Assembly (NCBI RefSeq): GCF_001908275.1
Contig: NZ_CP018620.1
Location: 1,984,001 to 2,048,000, forward strand
Direction of reading: 5' to 3'
DNA length: 64,000 nt
Origin: Paenibacillus xylanexedens
GTDB taxonomy: Bacteria > Bacillota > Bacilli > Paenibacillales > Paenibacillaceae
The notes beneath the pieces were generated by a model. The model made no database searches and was not told the DNA's origin. It saw only the letters and a list, made by a program, of their open reading frames with translations. The stretch's first letter is position 1, and every line of letters starts with the position of its first letter. Made by a program: the position numbers and the translations under genes. Shown one piece after another: positions 8,096 to 16,229 of the stretch.

Positions 8096-9664
8096 CTAGA
8101 GCCCTGACTTTTTCTTGTCTACATCGTCAATGGTCAACAGGGATTTCTCAGAATCCCAGGACACCTTCAGCCCCAAACCACGCAATACTTCAAAAGGCAA
8201 GGTGGTTGCTCCTGAGTAGTTATTTATGGGTTCAGATAGCTCTATGAGTTGCTCACTAGACGCGTCTATGGAAGTTATTTGATAATGTGCTTCGTTAGGG
8301 GTGATCGTAATTGTTCGATTGTTATATTTCAACGTATAGTAACTCAGGCTATCTTCCCACTTATGCACCTCAAATTCTGCTCCGATTGTTGCGGCGATTG
8401 CTTTGATTGGCAGTTGTATAGTCTTGGACGTTTCCACCGCGGGATACATGGACTGGAACAGCTCACCATTCAGAAAAATATCTATACCCAACTTGGCCTG
8501 AACCGGTTTGTAGACCATGCCCCCAGAAGATGTTGCAGGTGCGCCCGCTTCCTGATATTTATCACTTCCCCAGCCCCAGACAGTCCCCTCAGAGGATAAG
8601 GCAAGACTGTGGTAGTACCCTGCTGAAATATCGGTAATGCCGGATAGATGGTTTACTTTTCCTTCTTTGCCGGTCACGGTGCTTCCGTAGGTGAACACCT
8701 CCCCGGATGTTGTGAGAAGCAAAGTATAACTTGAATTGGCATCCATCTTCTTCACTTTGAGCTCGTGATGAAAGGGGGTGGCTTTGCCCTCTAAGTGCAG
8801 CTGCCAGACTTTTCCCTTTTTATCTAGTGCAAGTAGAGATGCATCTGCACCTGTGATTAAAGATATATTGGTCAGACCTTTTAACTTGGTTGGTTTGGAA
8901 GGTGCTTTACCGGGTTCGTTTGGCTCGTTCCATGTCCATACGGAGCCATCTTTCTTCAGGGCATATCCACGCAGGCCCACAGATTCAACTTGGATGATAT
9001 CTTTTAGCCCACTAATCGCCTGTAGCTTACGTGTTCGTTCCAGATCTACGGCTTGAGACGGGGTTTGCCAAGAAAGAACAGTCCCATCCTGGAGGAGGGC
9101 GATGGTTGAAAAAGCCCCTATGCTAACATTCGTGGCGGAGGTAATATCAGGCACTTGACGTGGCATGTTGCCGTTGCCCCACTCCCAGATGGTTCCATCT
9201 GCTTGAATGGCTGCGTTGTTCCCACCCCCGGAGGATGAAATAACTGTTACATTGGATAATTTGGGAATACGAATCGGACTAAATGTATGACGATATCGAA
9301 CGTTGTCGTTCACACCAAGTTCTCCCCAGAGATTACGACCCCAGGCCCATACGGAACCGTCACTTCTCAATGCGACTGTGTGATAATAAGCACCCTGTAC
9401 AGCGGTATAGTAAAGTTTCTTTTCTACACTGCTTGATGAAGTTGGTTGAACAGAAGTGTTACTAGTGGAGGGGGACATGTTAGTGGCTGCATGAGTCGTT
9501 GGCACAGCAGCTAGCTCCATCAGCAGGCTTGACGCAACTAATGTTGTAGCTATTGCAATGGCGAATCGACGGGTCTTTTTACCGTTACCCTTGGATCGAT
9601 TATTCAAGCGTGAAGTGGAGCATTTTTCTTTTGCTATGTGATCGGATGAGTTTACCGATTGCAT
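8096..9664 (-). CDS. Secreted RCC1-repeat protein with copper-amine-oxidase-N-like tail
   Basis: 522 residues from the ATG at 9664, chosen because AAGAGG lies 7 nt upstream; an in-frame start at 9748 lacks such a site. A long basic N-region leads into a hydrophobic signal segment ending AVPTTHA. Residues about 80-400 hold RCC1-type propeller repeats with the pattern ALRSDGSVWAWG, IQADGTIWEWG, ALKKDGSVWTW and ALSSEGTVWGWG. The last 120 residues (IFLNGELFQSM, LPIKAIAATIGAEF, LPFEVLRGLGLKVSWD) resemble the copper amine oxidase N-terminal (stalk) domain common in Paenibacillus surface proteins. It probably acts outside the cell as a binding or scaffold protein; the partner is unknown. Confidence 0.85.
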   Translation of the reverse strand: MQSVNSSDHIAKEKCSTSRLNNRSKGNGKKTRRFAIAIATTLVASSLLMELAAVPTTHAATNMSPSTSNTSVQPTSSSSVEKKLYYTAVQGAYYHTVALRSDGSVWAWGRNLWGELGVNDNVRYRHTFSPIRIPKLSNVTVISSSGGGNNAAIQADGTIWEWGNGNMPRQVPDITSATNVSIGAFSTIALLQDGTVLSWQTPSQAVDLERTRKLQAISGLKDIIQVESVGLRGYALKKDGSVWTWNEPNEPGKAPSKPTKLKGLTNISLITGADASLLALDKKGKVWQLHLEGKATPFHHELKVKKMDANSSYTLLLTTSGEVFTYGSTVTGKEGKVNHLSGITDISAGYYHSLALSSEGTVWGWGSDKYQEAGAPATSSGGMVYKPVQAKLGIDIFLNGELFQSMYPAVETSKTIQLPIKAIAATIGAEFEVHKWEDSLSYYTLKYNNRTITITPNEAHYQITSIDASSEQLIELSEPINNYSGATTLPFEVLRGLGLKVSWDSEKSLLTIDDVDKKKSGL

Positions 9665-9858
9665 GATATCGCCTCTTTTTCGGATGAGTTGGGTAAGAAT
9701 GTTGCATTTCTTTCTAAACGCTCTATGAAGGGATGAAGTTACATACAAGTGATAAAATTTCCTATATATTGAAGAGGGCTAGGCGTAATTGCAGTCTTTC
9801 TAACAGAAACTAGGTAACCTGCACATAGTCTTTAACGTCGTAAACATGAGGTGATTGA

Positions 9859-10332
9859 ATGAAAAGAGTGCTGCTTACTTTTTTGTTAATTTTAATAGTG
9901 TTAACAGCATGTGAGGCAAAGAATCGGACAGTGGATTCTCCAGTAATCACGAAATCATTCCCAGAAATTATTGAGCCCCATAATCCAGAGCAAGCGGAGC
10001 AAAGTGGGGATGTGGTAGTGCTTCTCGAAGGCATTAGGAATCGGGATAAGTGGAACACATTTATGAAGAATGTGAAGAAAAAACATCAGGATCAGATTCG
10101 TGTGACGAAGTATACCATTGAAGGTGGGCCCATTATCCATAAATTGATCTATGATGGTACAGCTATTCAATCGACTTACGATAACTCAAGGGATGCCTAC
10201 GGCTCCAAACAGGGAATGAAGACTGACACCTGCAAAGGGATCGGGACAATGAAGAGTGAGCAGGGACATATTTTTTACGTGTTAACCGGGTGTGAGAAGG
10301 AAGAGAACCCCTTTTGGATGCCTAAGTTGTAA
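9859..10332 (+). CDS. DUF4362-like lipoprotein
   Basis: 157 residues starting with a lipoprotein signal (VLTAC lipobox, Cys about residue 18). The mature part has the pattern GDVVVLLEGIRNRDKWNTF, a Lys-rich helix, then YDGTAIQSTYDNSRD, resembling DUF4362, a family of unknown function found as Bacillus/Paenibacillus lipoproteins. The ATG follows GAGGTGATT. It is probably anchored to the outer face of the membrane. No operon partner is obvious. Confidence 0.72.
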   Translation: MKRVLLTFLLILIVLTACEAKNRTVDSPVITKSFPEIIEPHNPEQAEQSGDVVVLLEGIRNRDKWNTFMKNVKKKHQDQIRVTKYTIEGGPIIHKLIYDGTAIQSTYDNSRDAYGSKQGMKTDTCKGIGTMKSEQGHIFYVLTGCEKEENPFWMPKL

Positions 10333-10362
10333 ATGAGATGTATCCACATGCAAATTCTTAAT

Positions 10363-10398
10363 AAAAACTGTGAAGCCGAGGCTGGTATGCAGGTTTTT
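10363..10398. terminator. Probable terminator between convergent small genes
   Basis: AAAAACTG pairs with CAGGTTTTT with one bulge, with an inner AGCC/GGCT pairing, between the lipoprotein gene and the minus-strand membrane gene. Runs at both ends allow bidirectional action. Confidence 0.45.
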
Positions 10399-10446
10399 GT
10401 TTCTATTTGAAAGGTGAAAAATCGAAATTTTATCTGTACAAAGCAT

Positions 10447-10674
10447 TTACTGTCCATCGCCCTGAATCTCATAATCCAACTGCACTTCATGATCTGTATA
10501 GGTTGCATTATGCATTGTGATGGTAAGCTCATCTACTGTTTTGGTTTGAAATGGGATGTTTGAATCGGGAAGTTCGGATTCTTCTTTATTAGTTACAGAA
10601 AAATAAAGCACAAGTTGAAGTATCAATATGATAAGAGCAATAATGATAGCGATGATGATATTCCTTTTGCTCAA
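10447..10674 (-). CDS. Small single-pass membrane protein
   Basis: 75 residues beginning at a TTG with AAGGAAG 7 nt upstream. Residues 5-27 are a very hydrophobic Ile/Leu-rich membrane helix. The remaining 45 residues are acidic and extracytoplasmic by the positive-inside rule (N-terminal KR inside). I do not recognise a family. It may be the shortened remnant of a longer anchored protein. Confidence 0.6.
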   Translation of the reverse strand: MSKRNIIIAIIIALIILILQLVLYFSVTNKEESELPDSNIPFQTKTVDELTITMHNATYTDHEVQLDYEIQGDGQ

Positions 10675-10763
10675 TGTGCATCTTCCTTTCAGCGAATAGA
10701 TTTTTAATGAAGTGAATTTAGTGGTTAATAACCAATTATATCATATTTTGGGTGGTGATATAA

Positions 10764-11144
10764 ATGAAGAGGCTTTGGGTGTTATGTATTTTGATACTTT
10801 TAGTGACAGGGTGTGGTCAGAACAATAGAGAGAAAGCCATTGATTATCTAACGCAAAATCAAAGAAATGATGCATCACTCATTGTATTTACCGACCGACC
10901 TTCGGAGCGACCATTTATTGTTGAGTTACAGACGCAATTAAATGAAGTAAATAACGAGAATTTGAGGGCAGAAGGCCCAATAACTAACGTAACCTTTTAT
11001 AATGTCCGTGATGAAAATAAGTTTAATTATGAGAAGATTTTTGGTCTGAAATCATATCCGTACATGATCCTGTTCGAGAAAGGCGAGATTACACTGGAGA
11101 CGCATGAACCGGAAGAGATCGTTCAGCATTTTAAGAAGAGGTGA
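10764..11144 (+). CDS. Small lipoprotein with thioredoxin-like pattern
   Basis: 126 residues with a lipoprotein signal (LVTGC lipobox). The mature domain reads SLIVFTDRPSERPF, then FYNVRDE.., then IFGLKSYPYMILFEKGE, which looks like a thioredoxin-fold beta-alpha-beta core with a cis-proline-like YP but without a CXXC motif. It would therefore not be redox active. The ATG follows GGTGGTGA. Function unknown; the fold assignment is tentative. Confidence 0.65.
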   Translation: MKRLWVLCILILLVTGCGQNNREKAIDYLTQNQRNDASLIVFTDRPSERPFIVELQTQLNEVNNENLRAEGPITNVTFYNVRDENKFNYEKIFGLKSYPYMILFEKGEITLETHEPEEIVQHFKKR

Positions 11145-11235
11145 GAGTCTACTAAAAAGAAGTTTGATCCCGATGGATCGTCTGAGTTAAACATACAGTG
11201 AGGTCCTACTGGGGAAACAATGAAGCCATGCTGGC

Positions 11236-11275
11236 AAGACAAAGGACAACTATCGCAGGACTCTTGTCTTTTTTA
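11236..11275 (+). terminator. Intrinsic terminator
   Basis: AAGACAA (11236-11242) pairs with TTGTCTT (11264-11270), followed by TTTTTATT. It is about 90 bp downstream of the small lipoprotein gene. Confidence 0.6.
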
Positions 11276-11374
11276 TTGGGCTTCCCTCATAGTTATTCGC
11301 ACACTCTCCGAATGTGTTAAGGACATAGTATAGGGCATATATACTGTGTGCCTTGGCCTAAGGAGATGACCATT

Positions 11375-12481
11375 TTGAAGTATCTGAACAAGAGGACAGC
11401 CACCCTCAACAAATTGAGGCCCAGTCGTTCTACGTTGAAATGCAGAAAAAAACACTTGGGAAAACGAAAGAAATGCCATATTATCCGCAGATCTTATCGG
11501 AAAAAGCGCTGCTCACTGAAGCGTCCATTAAGATCACAGAAAATGGCCCGTGACAAAAAAGTCATTGCATTACCGAGAGGGGTAGGCAGCAACCCGGTAT
11601 GTTGTGAGCCTGCCCCCCTGCTCGCTCCGTTGAGACAACATGAATTGGAGACTGTGAGTCTCCCTGGAACGCAAGGTGTGGCAGGTGTCCAAGGCCCCGC
11701 AGGCCCTCACGGCGGGCCGGGTCAACAAGGGGTTCCCGGAGCGCAGGGTCCTGTTGGTCCTCACGGTGGGCTGGGTCAACCGGGAGTTCCGGGAGCGCAA
11801 GGCCCGGCAGGTCCTCAGGGTGAAACGGGTCAACGGGGAGTTCCCGGAGAGCAAGGCCCCGCAGGCCCTCAAGGTGAATCGGGTCAACCGGGAGTTCCGG
11901 GAGCGCAAGGCCCGGCAGGTCCTCAAGGTGAGCCGGGTCAACCGGGAATTCCGGGAGCGCAAGGTCCGGTTGGTCCTCAAGGTGAATCGGGTCAACCGGG
12001 AGTTCCCGGAGCGCAAGGTCCTGTTGGTCCTCAGGGTGAACCGGGTCAAGCAGGACTTCCCGGAGCGCAGGGTCCGGCAGGTCCTCAAGGTGAGCCAGGT
12101 CAACCGGGAACTCCCGGAGTCCAAGGACCAATGGGTCCCCCAGGTGAGCAAGGTCCGCCGGGCACGGTACCCGGAATTGAAATCATTCCTACGGCAAACC
12201 GTTACTTCTATTTTCCGGATACCGATCTGGATTTGTCGGCCTCGGTTGTAATTCCTGCCACAGAATTCACAAATGACGATGGCGACAGCATAACCGAATT
12301 TGCCGGGGTTGGACTTACTAGTTTCAACAATCTTTATATAAACGGGATTGTACAACCAGGAAACTCATACAGTGTAAGTGCGGAGAGGTTGTTTTTTTCG
12401 TCACAAAGCGGTGTGATCTTTGCAGGGACACCTATCACTATAGAGATAATTATAATAACAGCCAATATCATAAATGGTTAA
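11375..12481 (+). CDS. Collagen-like surface protein with DUF4183 C-terminal domain
   Basis: About 368 residues from the TTG at 11375, chosen because AAGGAG ends 9 nt upstream; in-frame ATG (11366) and GTG (11348) starts are worse placed. The first 60 residues are strongly basic and the next 35 carry a CC pair. A collagen-like Gly-X-Y region (DNA about 11680-12165) is built from 18-residue units of the type [18 protein letters not shown]. The last 100 residues ([17 protein letters not shown]) are a DUF4183 domain. Such proteins decorate the spore or cell surface in Bacillus and Paenibacillus. There is no classical signal peptide, as is usual for spore-coat or exosporium filaments. Confidence 0.85.
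   Translation: MKYLNKRTATLNKLRPSRSTLKCRKKHLGKRKKCHIIRRSYRKKRCSLKRPLRSQKMARDKKVIALPRGVGSNPVCCEPAPLLAPLRQHELETVSLPGTQGVAGVQGPAGPHGGPGQQGVPGAQGPVGPHGGLGQPGVPGAQGPAGPQGETGQRGVPGEQGPAGPQGESGQPGVPGAQGPAGPQGEPGQPGIPGAQGPVGPQGESGQPGVPGAQGPVGPQGEPGQAGLPGAQGPAGPQGEPGQPGTPGVQGPMGPPGEQGPPGTVPGIEIIPTANRYFYFPDTDLDLSASVVIPATEFTNDDGDSITEFAGVGLTSFNNLYINGIVQPGNSYSVSAERLFFSSQSGVIFAGTPITIEIIIITANIING
11680..12165 (+). repeat. Imperfect 54-bp tandem repeats coding collagen-like Gly-X-Y units
   Basis: About eight to nine imperfect 54-bp units, each coding 18 residues. Variation is mostly in the hydroxyproline-like and Pro/Ala/Glu positions. The GC content is well above the surrounding DNA, and the repeats create long spurious ORFs on the opposite strand. 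Confidence 0.85.
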
Positions 12482-12563
12482 AATTGGTTGTAGTTGCTGG
12501 TTCCTTTGCCTTCACTACTCCCAAACCTACCACATATACTATGTTAGGTAGGAGGTGAGAAAC

Positions 12564-12848
12564 ATGCCACTTGTGACACCATTTCAGAACAGTTTAAGAT
12601 TTGCTGCAACCATTGGTGATGGGACCGGCACTGGGGTAACGTTTGCCATTGCTGCGACTGCCTTTACAAACGACGCTGGTGTAGCTGCAACCGCATTTCC
12701 AGGCACCTACAACTACTACAATCTTTATATTAATGGCCTTATGCAAACAGCAGATACCTCCTCGACTACGACGACTACAATTACAATTCCCGGTGGAGAT
12801 GCATTAAATGATGGAACTCCAATTGTTGTACAATTTGTAGTGTCTTAA
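12564..12848 (+). CDS. Small DUF4183 protein
   Basis: 94 residues from the ATG at 12564, which follows GGAGG with 8 nt spacing. NYYNLYINGLMQTADT matches the [10 protein letters not shown] core of the C-terminal domain of the collagen-like protein just upstream, so this is a free-standing DUF4183 domain. A Thr/Ser run follows (SSTTTTTITIP). It probably forms part of the same spore or cell surface layer. A terminator follows. Confidence 0.78.
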   Translation: MPLVTPFQNSLRFAATIGDGTGTGVTFAIAATAFTNDAGVAATAFPGTYNYYNLYINGLMQTADTSSTTTTTITIPGGDALNDGTPIVVQFVVS

Positions 12849-12882
12849 AGAAGGTTTAATCCTACTGTATCGTTATCTTGTG

Positions 12883-12916
12883 CGACTTCTATCTGTGATA
12901 GAAGTCGTTCTTTTTG
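12883..12916 (+). terminator. Intrinsic terminator
   Basis: Perfect 11-bp stem CGACTTCTATC/GATAGAAGTCG with a TGT loop, then TTCTTTTTG. It ends the DUF4183 transcription unit. Confidence 0.85.
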
Positions 12917-13104
12917 TACAAGATACCCAGTCGACTCAACGGCATTCATCTATGCATTAATGTGCAAATATAGTTACCCAGGGATGTTGCCGAACTACCG
13001 GATAACCTCTGAGGAAATGATCCTTCCGTTTGATTCCAATCTTCCTTCCCACTTGTTAAAATTTAGGTACATAAACTAAGGTCAGGTTGGCGGGTGATAA
13101 GGAA

Positions 13105-14289
13105 ATGCAGCGAATCGAGGTACATCCCGATCTATTGGAGGAAAAGGCCCGGTTGGTCCAGCAGAAGAAACAGGAACTGGAGCGAATGGTCAGGGAACTG
13201 GAGAAATCCATTTATATGTTGCAATCCGATTGGTCGGGTGTGACAGGAGAGCGTTTCTTCTGGGATTTTATGCAGGTGAAGGAAGTGTTCCCGACTACAC
13301 TTGGGCTGTTGGACGAAATCCAGAAAGAGTTTACGTTTATCGCAATGAACTTCAGAACAACGGACGGCTCAGGCGAGGTTGCGCTGTACATTCCAGAAGA
13401 ACTAAAGCGAAATTTCGCTGTAGGGCTGCTTGATAAATCAGTAGGAGAAACAATAACGGGAATGGGGCAGACGGCAGAATCTTTCTTCGAGAACCCATTC
13501 AGTACATTAAGCAGTGTGGCATATGCCATGACAGTGGGCAAAGTTGTAGACGTTGGGCGTGGTATTCAGTTTGCATGGGACACCGCTTGGGGTACGGGAA
13601 CGGCGAGATCTGATATAGAGCAATTTGTAGAAGAGCAGAAGAAACAGATCGATGAGAGTGGTGCAGGGTATTACGGTGGGGCGATGACGGGACAGGCCTT
13701 GGCGTATGTTTTGTTTGGCAAGGCATTTCGTTCGAAGGACGACATTGGGTCGGGTGGAGGTAAGAAAGAATCAGAGGGAATTAGCAGTTTAACTAGTGAC
13801 TCAAGGTTAAGAATGGAAGGCAATAAAACAATATACCCTAATCAATTCGGTAATGAGGTATCTTGGACCAAACAAGGTTCTAAAGATATAGATGCTATTA
13901 TTGAGAAGAATTTAAAAAGCTCAAAAGCTGGTGATATTCTAGAGGGTCAAGTAGCACAGACTGTAAAAGGTACAGGAAGATTACAGGGGACTGGAATACA
14001 GTTGAAACTGCAAGATGATACAATAGCAGGGGATATTGACGTGTTAACAGATTCACATCTTATTGAAGTGAAAAAGTCTTTAAGTGCAGTAAGTAAAAAA
14101 CAATTTGATAAATTGACCGATCCATTAAATGAGAAATACTTTAACTACGATAACAAGGAAATAATATATTATATTGAAGATATTACTGTAAATAATAGAA
14201 CCCAAGAAAATCTAGTTAAAATGATTCAGAATAAAGGAATAAAAATAATAAGTTCTGCTAACGAATTAGAGGAGGTCTTGAAGAAGTGA
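13105..14289 (+). CDS. WXG100-headed polymorphic toxin with PD-(D/E)XK-type nuclease domain
   Basis: 394 residues from the ATG at 13105 (GGTGAT 7 nt upstream; this start also lines up with the second toxin at 25314). Residues 1-95 form a WXG100/ESX-like helical hairpin with W43-S44-G45, the export tag of type VII secretion substrates. A middle region leads to a C-terminal nuclease-like domain: GDILEGQVAQ, then D310/D312 in GDIDVL and E321-x-K323 in LIEVKKS, the D...ExK signature of the PD-(D/E)XK fold. It is probably a secreted antibacterial DNase. Base composition becomes AT-rich from about 13780, where the toxin tail starts. No secretion machinery is in the window. The next gene overlaps by 4 bp. 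Confidence 0.8.
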   Translation: MQRIEVHPDLLEEKARLVQQKKQELERMVRELEKSIYMLQSDWSGVTGERFFWDFMQVKEVFPTTLGLLDEIQKEFTFIAMNFRTTDGSGEVALYIPEELKRNFAVGLLDKSVGETITGMGQTAESFFENPFSTLSSVAYAMTVGKVVDVGRGIQFAWDTAWGTGTARSDIEQFVEEQKKQIDESGAGYYGGAMTGQALAYVLFGKAFRSKDDIGSGGGKKESEGISSLTSDSRLRMEGNKTIYPNQFGNEVSWTKQGSKDIDAIIEKNLKSSKAGDILEGQVAQTVKGTGRLQGTGIQLKLQDDTIAGDIDVLTDSHLIEVKKSLSAVSKKQFDKLTDPLNEKYFNYDNKEIIYYIEDITVNNRTQENLVKMIQNKGIKIISSANELEEVLKK

Positions 14290-14768
14290 GTTCTTTGATT
14301 TTTTTGAAAAAGATAGAAAACTATTCCCCTGAAAAAGCCATTGAGGATTTTAAGAAAGCAGCGCAAAAAGCGAACATGTTTTGTATTTTAATAAAAGATA
14401 AATACCGTGATGATCTCTTCATATCTGCTGAAGGGACACTATCAGAAGTTGATGAATTTACTTTTAAAAACATGGATAATAAGGACAACTTAAAGTACTT
14501 CACATTTAATGTTAATCAAGTAGAGGAAGACTCAATTGATAGTTTCACTTGGCTTACTCAAAGCGAAAATTATTTCTGGGCTTTAGATATTGAAAATATA
14601 AATCATGAGTACAAGTTTATCTTTAGATTTCTTGTAGAGTATTTTAAAGATAATGGCGAGGATTATTTATGGTTTGATGATGCCGAGTGGTATTACACAG
14701 CTGATGATATTTTAAAATTAAGTCAGATGCCTTATGATCCGAACTGGTGCAGTGAAAAGATTGTCTAG
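14286..14768 (+). CDS. Putative immunity protein for the nuclease toxin, copy 1
   Basis: 160 residues starting at a GTG that overlaps the toxin stop, behind GAGGAGG. It is acidic and rich in aromatic residues, with no signal peptide, as expected for a cytoplasmic immunity protein. The C-terminal part (FRFLVEYFKDNGEDYLWF, WYYTADDILKL, PNWC) aligns with the next gene. The family is not one I can name; the immunity role is inferred from position and overlap. Confidence 0.72.
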   Translation: MSSLIFLKKIENYSPEKAIEDFKKAAQKANMFCILIKDKYRDDLFISAEGTLSEVDEFTFKNMDNKDNLKYFTFNVNQVEEDSIDSFTWLTQSENYFWALDIENINHEYKFIFRFLVEYFKDNGEDYLWFDDAEWYYTADDILKLSQMPYDPNWCSEKIV

Positions 14769-14833
14769 TTGTATACATTTGAAAATAACGAGGTTTTACT
14801 AGGTATTAGACATAGTCGAGGAGTATTGAAATA

Positions 14834-15307
14834 ATGGGAATGTCATCTTTTGTATTATTTAAACGTGGAGAAAGCACGTCAGCAAGTGATTTATTGAGTA
14901 CTATTAATAATATATGTATAAAAGAGAAACTTTTATTTGATAATGATGAAGAAACTTACAATAGCGAAGGTACATTAAAATACACTCGACTATATATAAG
15001 CGACACGCCATTCAAGGAAAATTACTCAAGGACGCTTAGCTTTAGTGTATATGATGAACCTTATGAATTTCAAAACGTTACTTATGATTGGGATGATACG
15101 CAAAATGAATATTTTAAAGCAGTAGTATCTGATGACTTTGATGATAATGAGGACTTATTATTTAAATTCCTTTTTGCTTTTCTGAGCGAATGCCCCGATG
15201 CAAGAGTATGGATTGAAGAAGATTGGTTTTACAATCTGGAAGATATGAAAAAGATAAAGGCATCCTACAATAATAATTGGTGTTATATAGATCCAAACAA
15301 CATTTAA
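14834..15307 (+). CDS. Putative immunity protein, paralogous copy 2
   Basis: 157 residues, again acidic and aromatic-rich. FKFLFAFLSE, DARVWIEEDWFYNLEDMKKI and NNWC match the corresponding C-terminal segments of the preceding gene, so the two arose by duplication or stepwise acquisition. The N-termini (SSFVLFKRGE against SSLIFLKKIE) also correspond. The ATG follows GAGGAG. Extra immunity copies behind a polymorphic toxin often protect against variants of that toxin. Confidence 0.68.
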   Translation: MGMSSFVLFKRGESTSASDLLSTINNICIKEKLLFDNDEETYNSEGTLKYTRLYISDTPFKENYSRTLSFSVYDEPYEFQNVTYDWDDTQNEYFKAVVSDDFDDNEDLLFKFLFAFLSECPDARVWIEEDWFYNLEDMKKIKASYNNNWCYIDPNNI

Positions 15308-15431
15308 GTGAAACACAATAATTAAGATTCAGGCACTTCTACCAGACCATAAGTAGAGGTGCTATTTGCTGTTTTATCCAAACAAATAATTCCGTGGTAT
15401 GATTATAAAAAATACGATAAGGAGTTGACGT

Positions 15432-16031
15432 ATGAGGAAAATTTCTCTAATGGTCATTGCTTTGTTCATGGTAGCGATCGCGATCTTACCACTTTCCGCA
15501 TCTGCTGCTTCGAAAGCAGACTTTCGCAATGTAAAGTGGGGCATGAACACTAAACAAATCAAGAAACTAGAAAAGGACAAACTGATTGATTCAGGAAGTG
15601 TTAACCATTTTTCATACCTTACATACAGTTCGTCAGTCTCCTCAACATCTGCAGAGTTATCTTACTTGTTCTACAAGAACAAACTGGTTCGTACTATCTA
15701 CGAAGTGAAGGGTAACACATTTGCGACTTCTGGAGATAAGATGAATACATATTACGGCATCAAAGATGCCTTGGAAGACAAATACGGTAAACCTACTAAT
15801 TCGACTGATAAATACATCATTGGTGCAGAGTCTAGTCTAACGAACGATGACGCATTGGACCTGAGTATGGGGAACATTATGTTTAAATCACGGTGGGTAA
15901 TCAATAATAAGCGAACAGAAGTTGCGCTTTATCTAGATCGATACCAAGGACAACCACGTTTGCGCATCCTGTACTCAGATCGGACAAATAACTTAGACAT
16001 TGATAAGTTGATGTATTCAGATGGTTTGTAA
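15432..16031 (+). CDS. Secreted protein of unknown function
   Basis: 199 residues with a clear Sec signal peptide (LFMVAIAILPLSASA, cleavage probably before ASKA). The mature part starts DFRNVKWGMNTKQIKKLEK, a pattern of small exported proteins in which a WGM motif precedes a helix, followed by a beta-rich region. AAGGAG precedes the ATG by 7 nt. I cannot assign a function. It is the last gene before the helicase, with a terminator downstream. Confidence 0.72.
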   Translation: MRKISLMVIALFMVAIAILPLSASAASKADFRNVKWGMNTKQIKKLEKDKLIDSGSVNHFSYLTYSSSVSSTSAELSYLFYKNKLVRTIYEVKGNTFATSGDKMNTYYGIKDALEDKYGKPTNSTDKYIIGAESSLTNDDALDLSMGNIMFKSRWVINNKRTEVALYLDRYQGQPRLRILYSDRTNNLDIDKLMYSDGL

Positions 16032-16051
16032 GGCATAATACGATGATATTC

Positions 16052-16089
16052 AAAAAGGGGCGATCTGTCATAGGGAGAACTCCTTTTTT
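16052..16089 (+). terminator. Intrinsic terminator
   Basis: AAAAAGGGG pairs with CTCCTTTTT (one G-U pair) across a 19-nt loop, with a T-run at the 3' side. It ends the secreted-protein gene. Confidence 0.7.
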
Positions 16090-16229
16090 GTATCAAAACA
16101 ACTAATGAAATTTTCCCCATGCTGGACGATAATATAGTAGAAGTAATAACTTACCTATGGCAACTATTCAGCTCACCATATACATAGAGAACGATCCACA
16201 ACCATCCTACACCCACACGAGGTACATTC

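Noticed and set aside
11562-12355. Long open frames antisense to, and in other frames of, the collagen-like repeats
   Set aside because: They are by-products of the GC-rich 54-bp repeat; no ribosome sites, and their protein sequence is low-complexity repetition.
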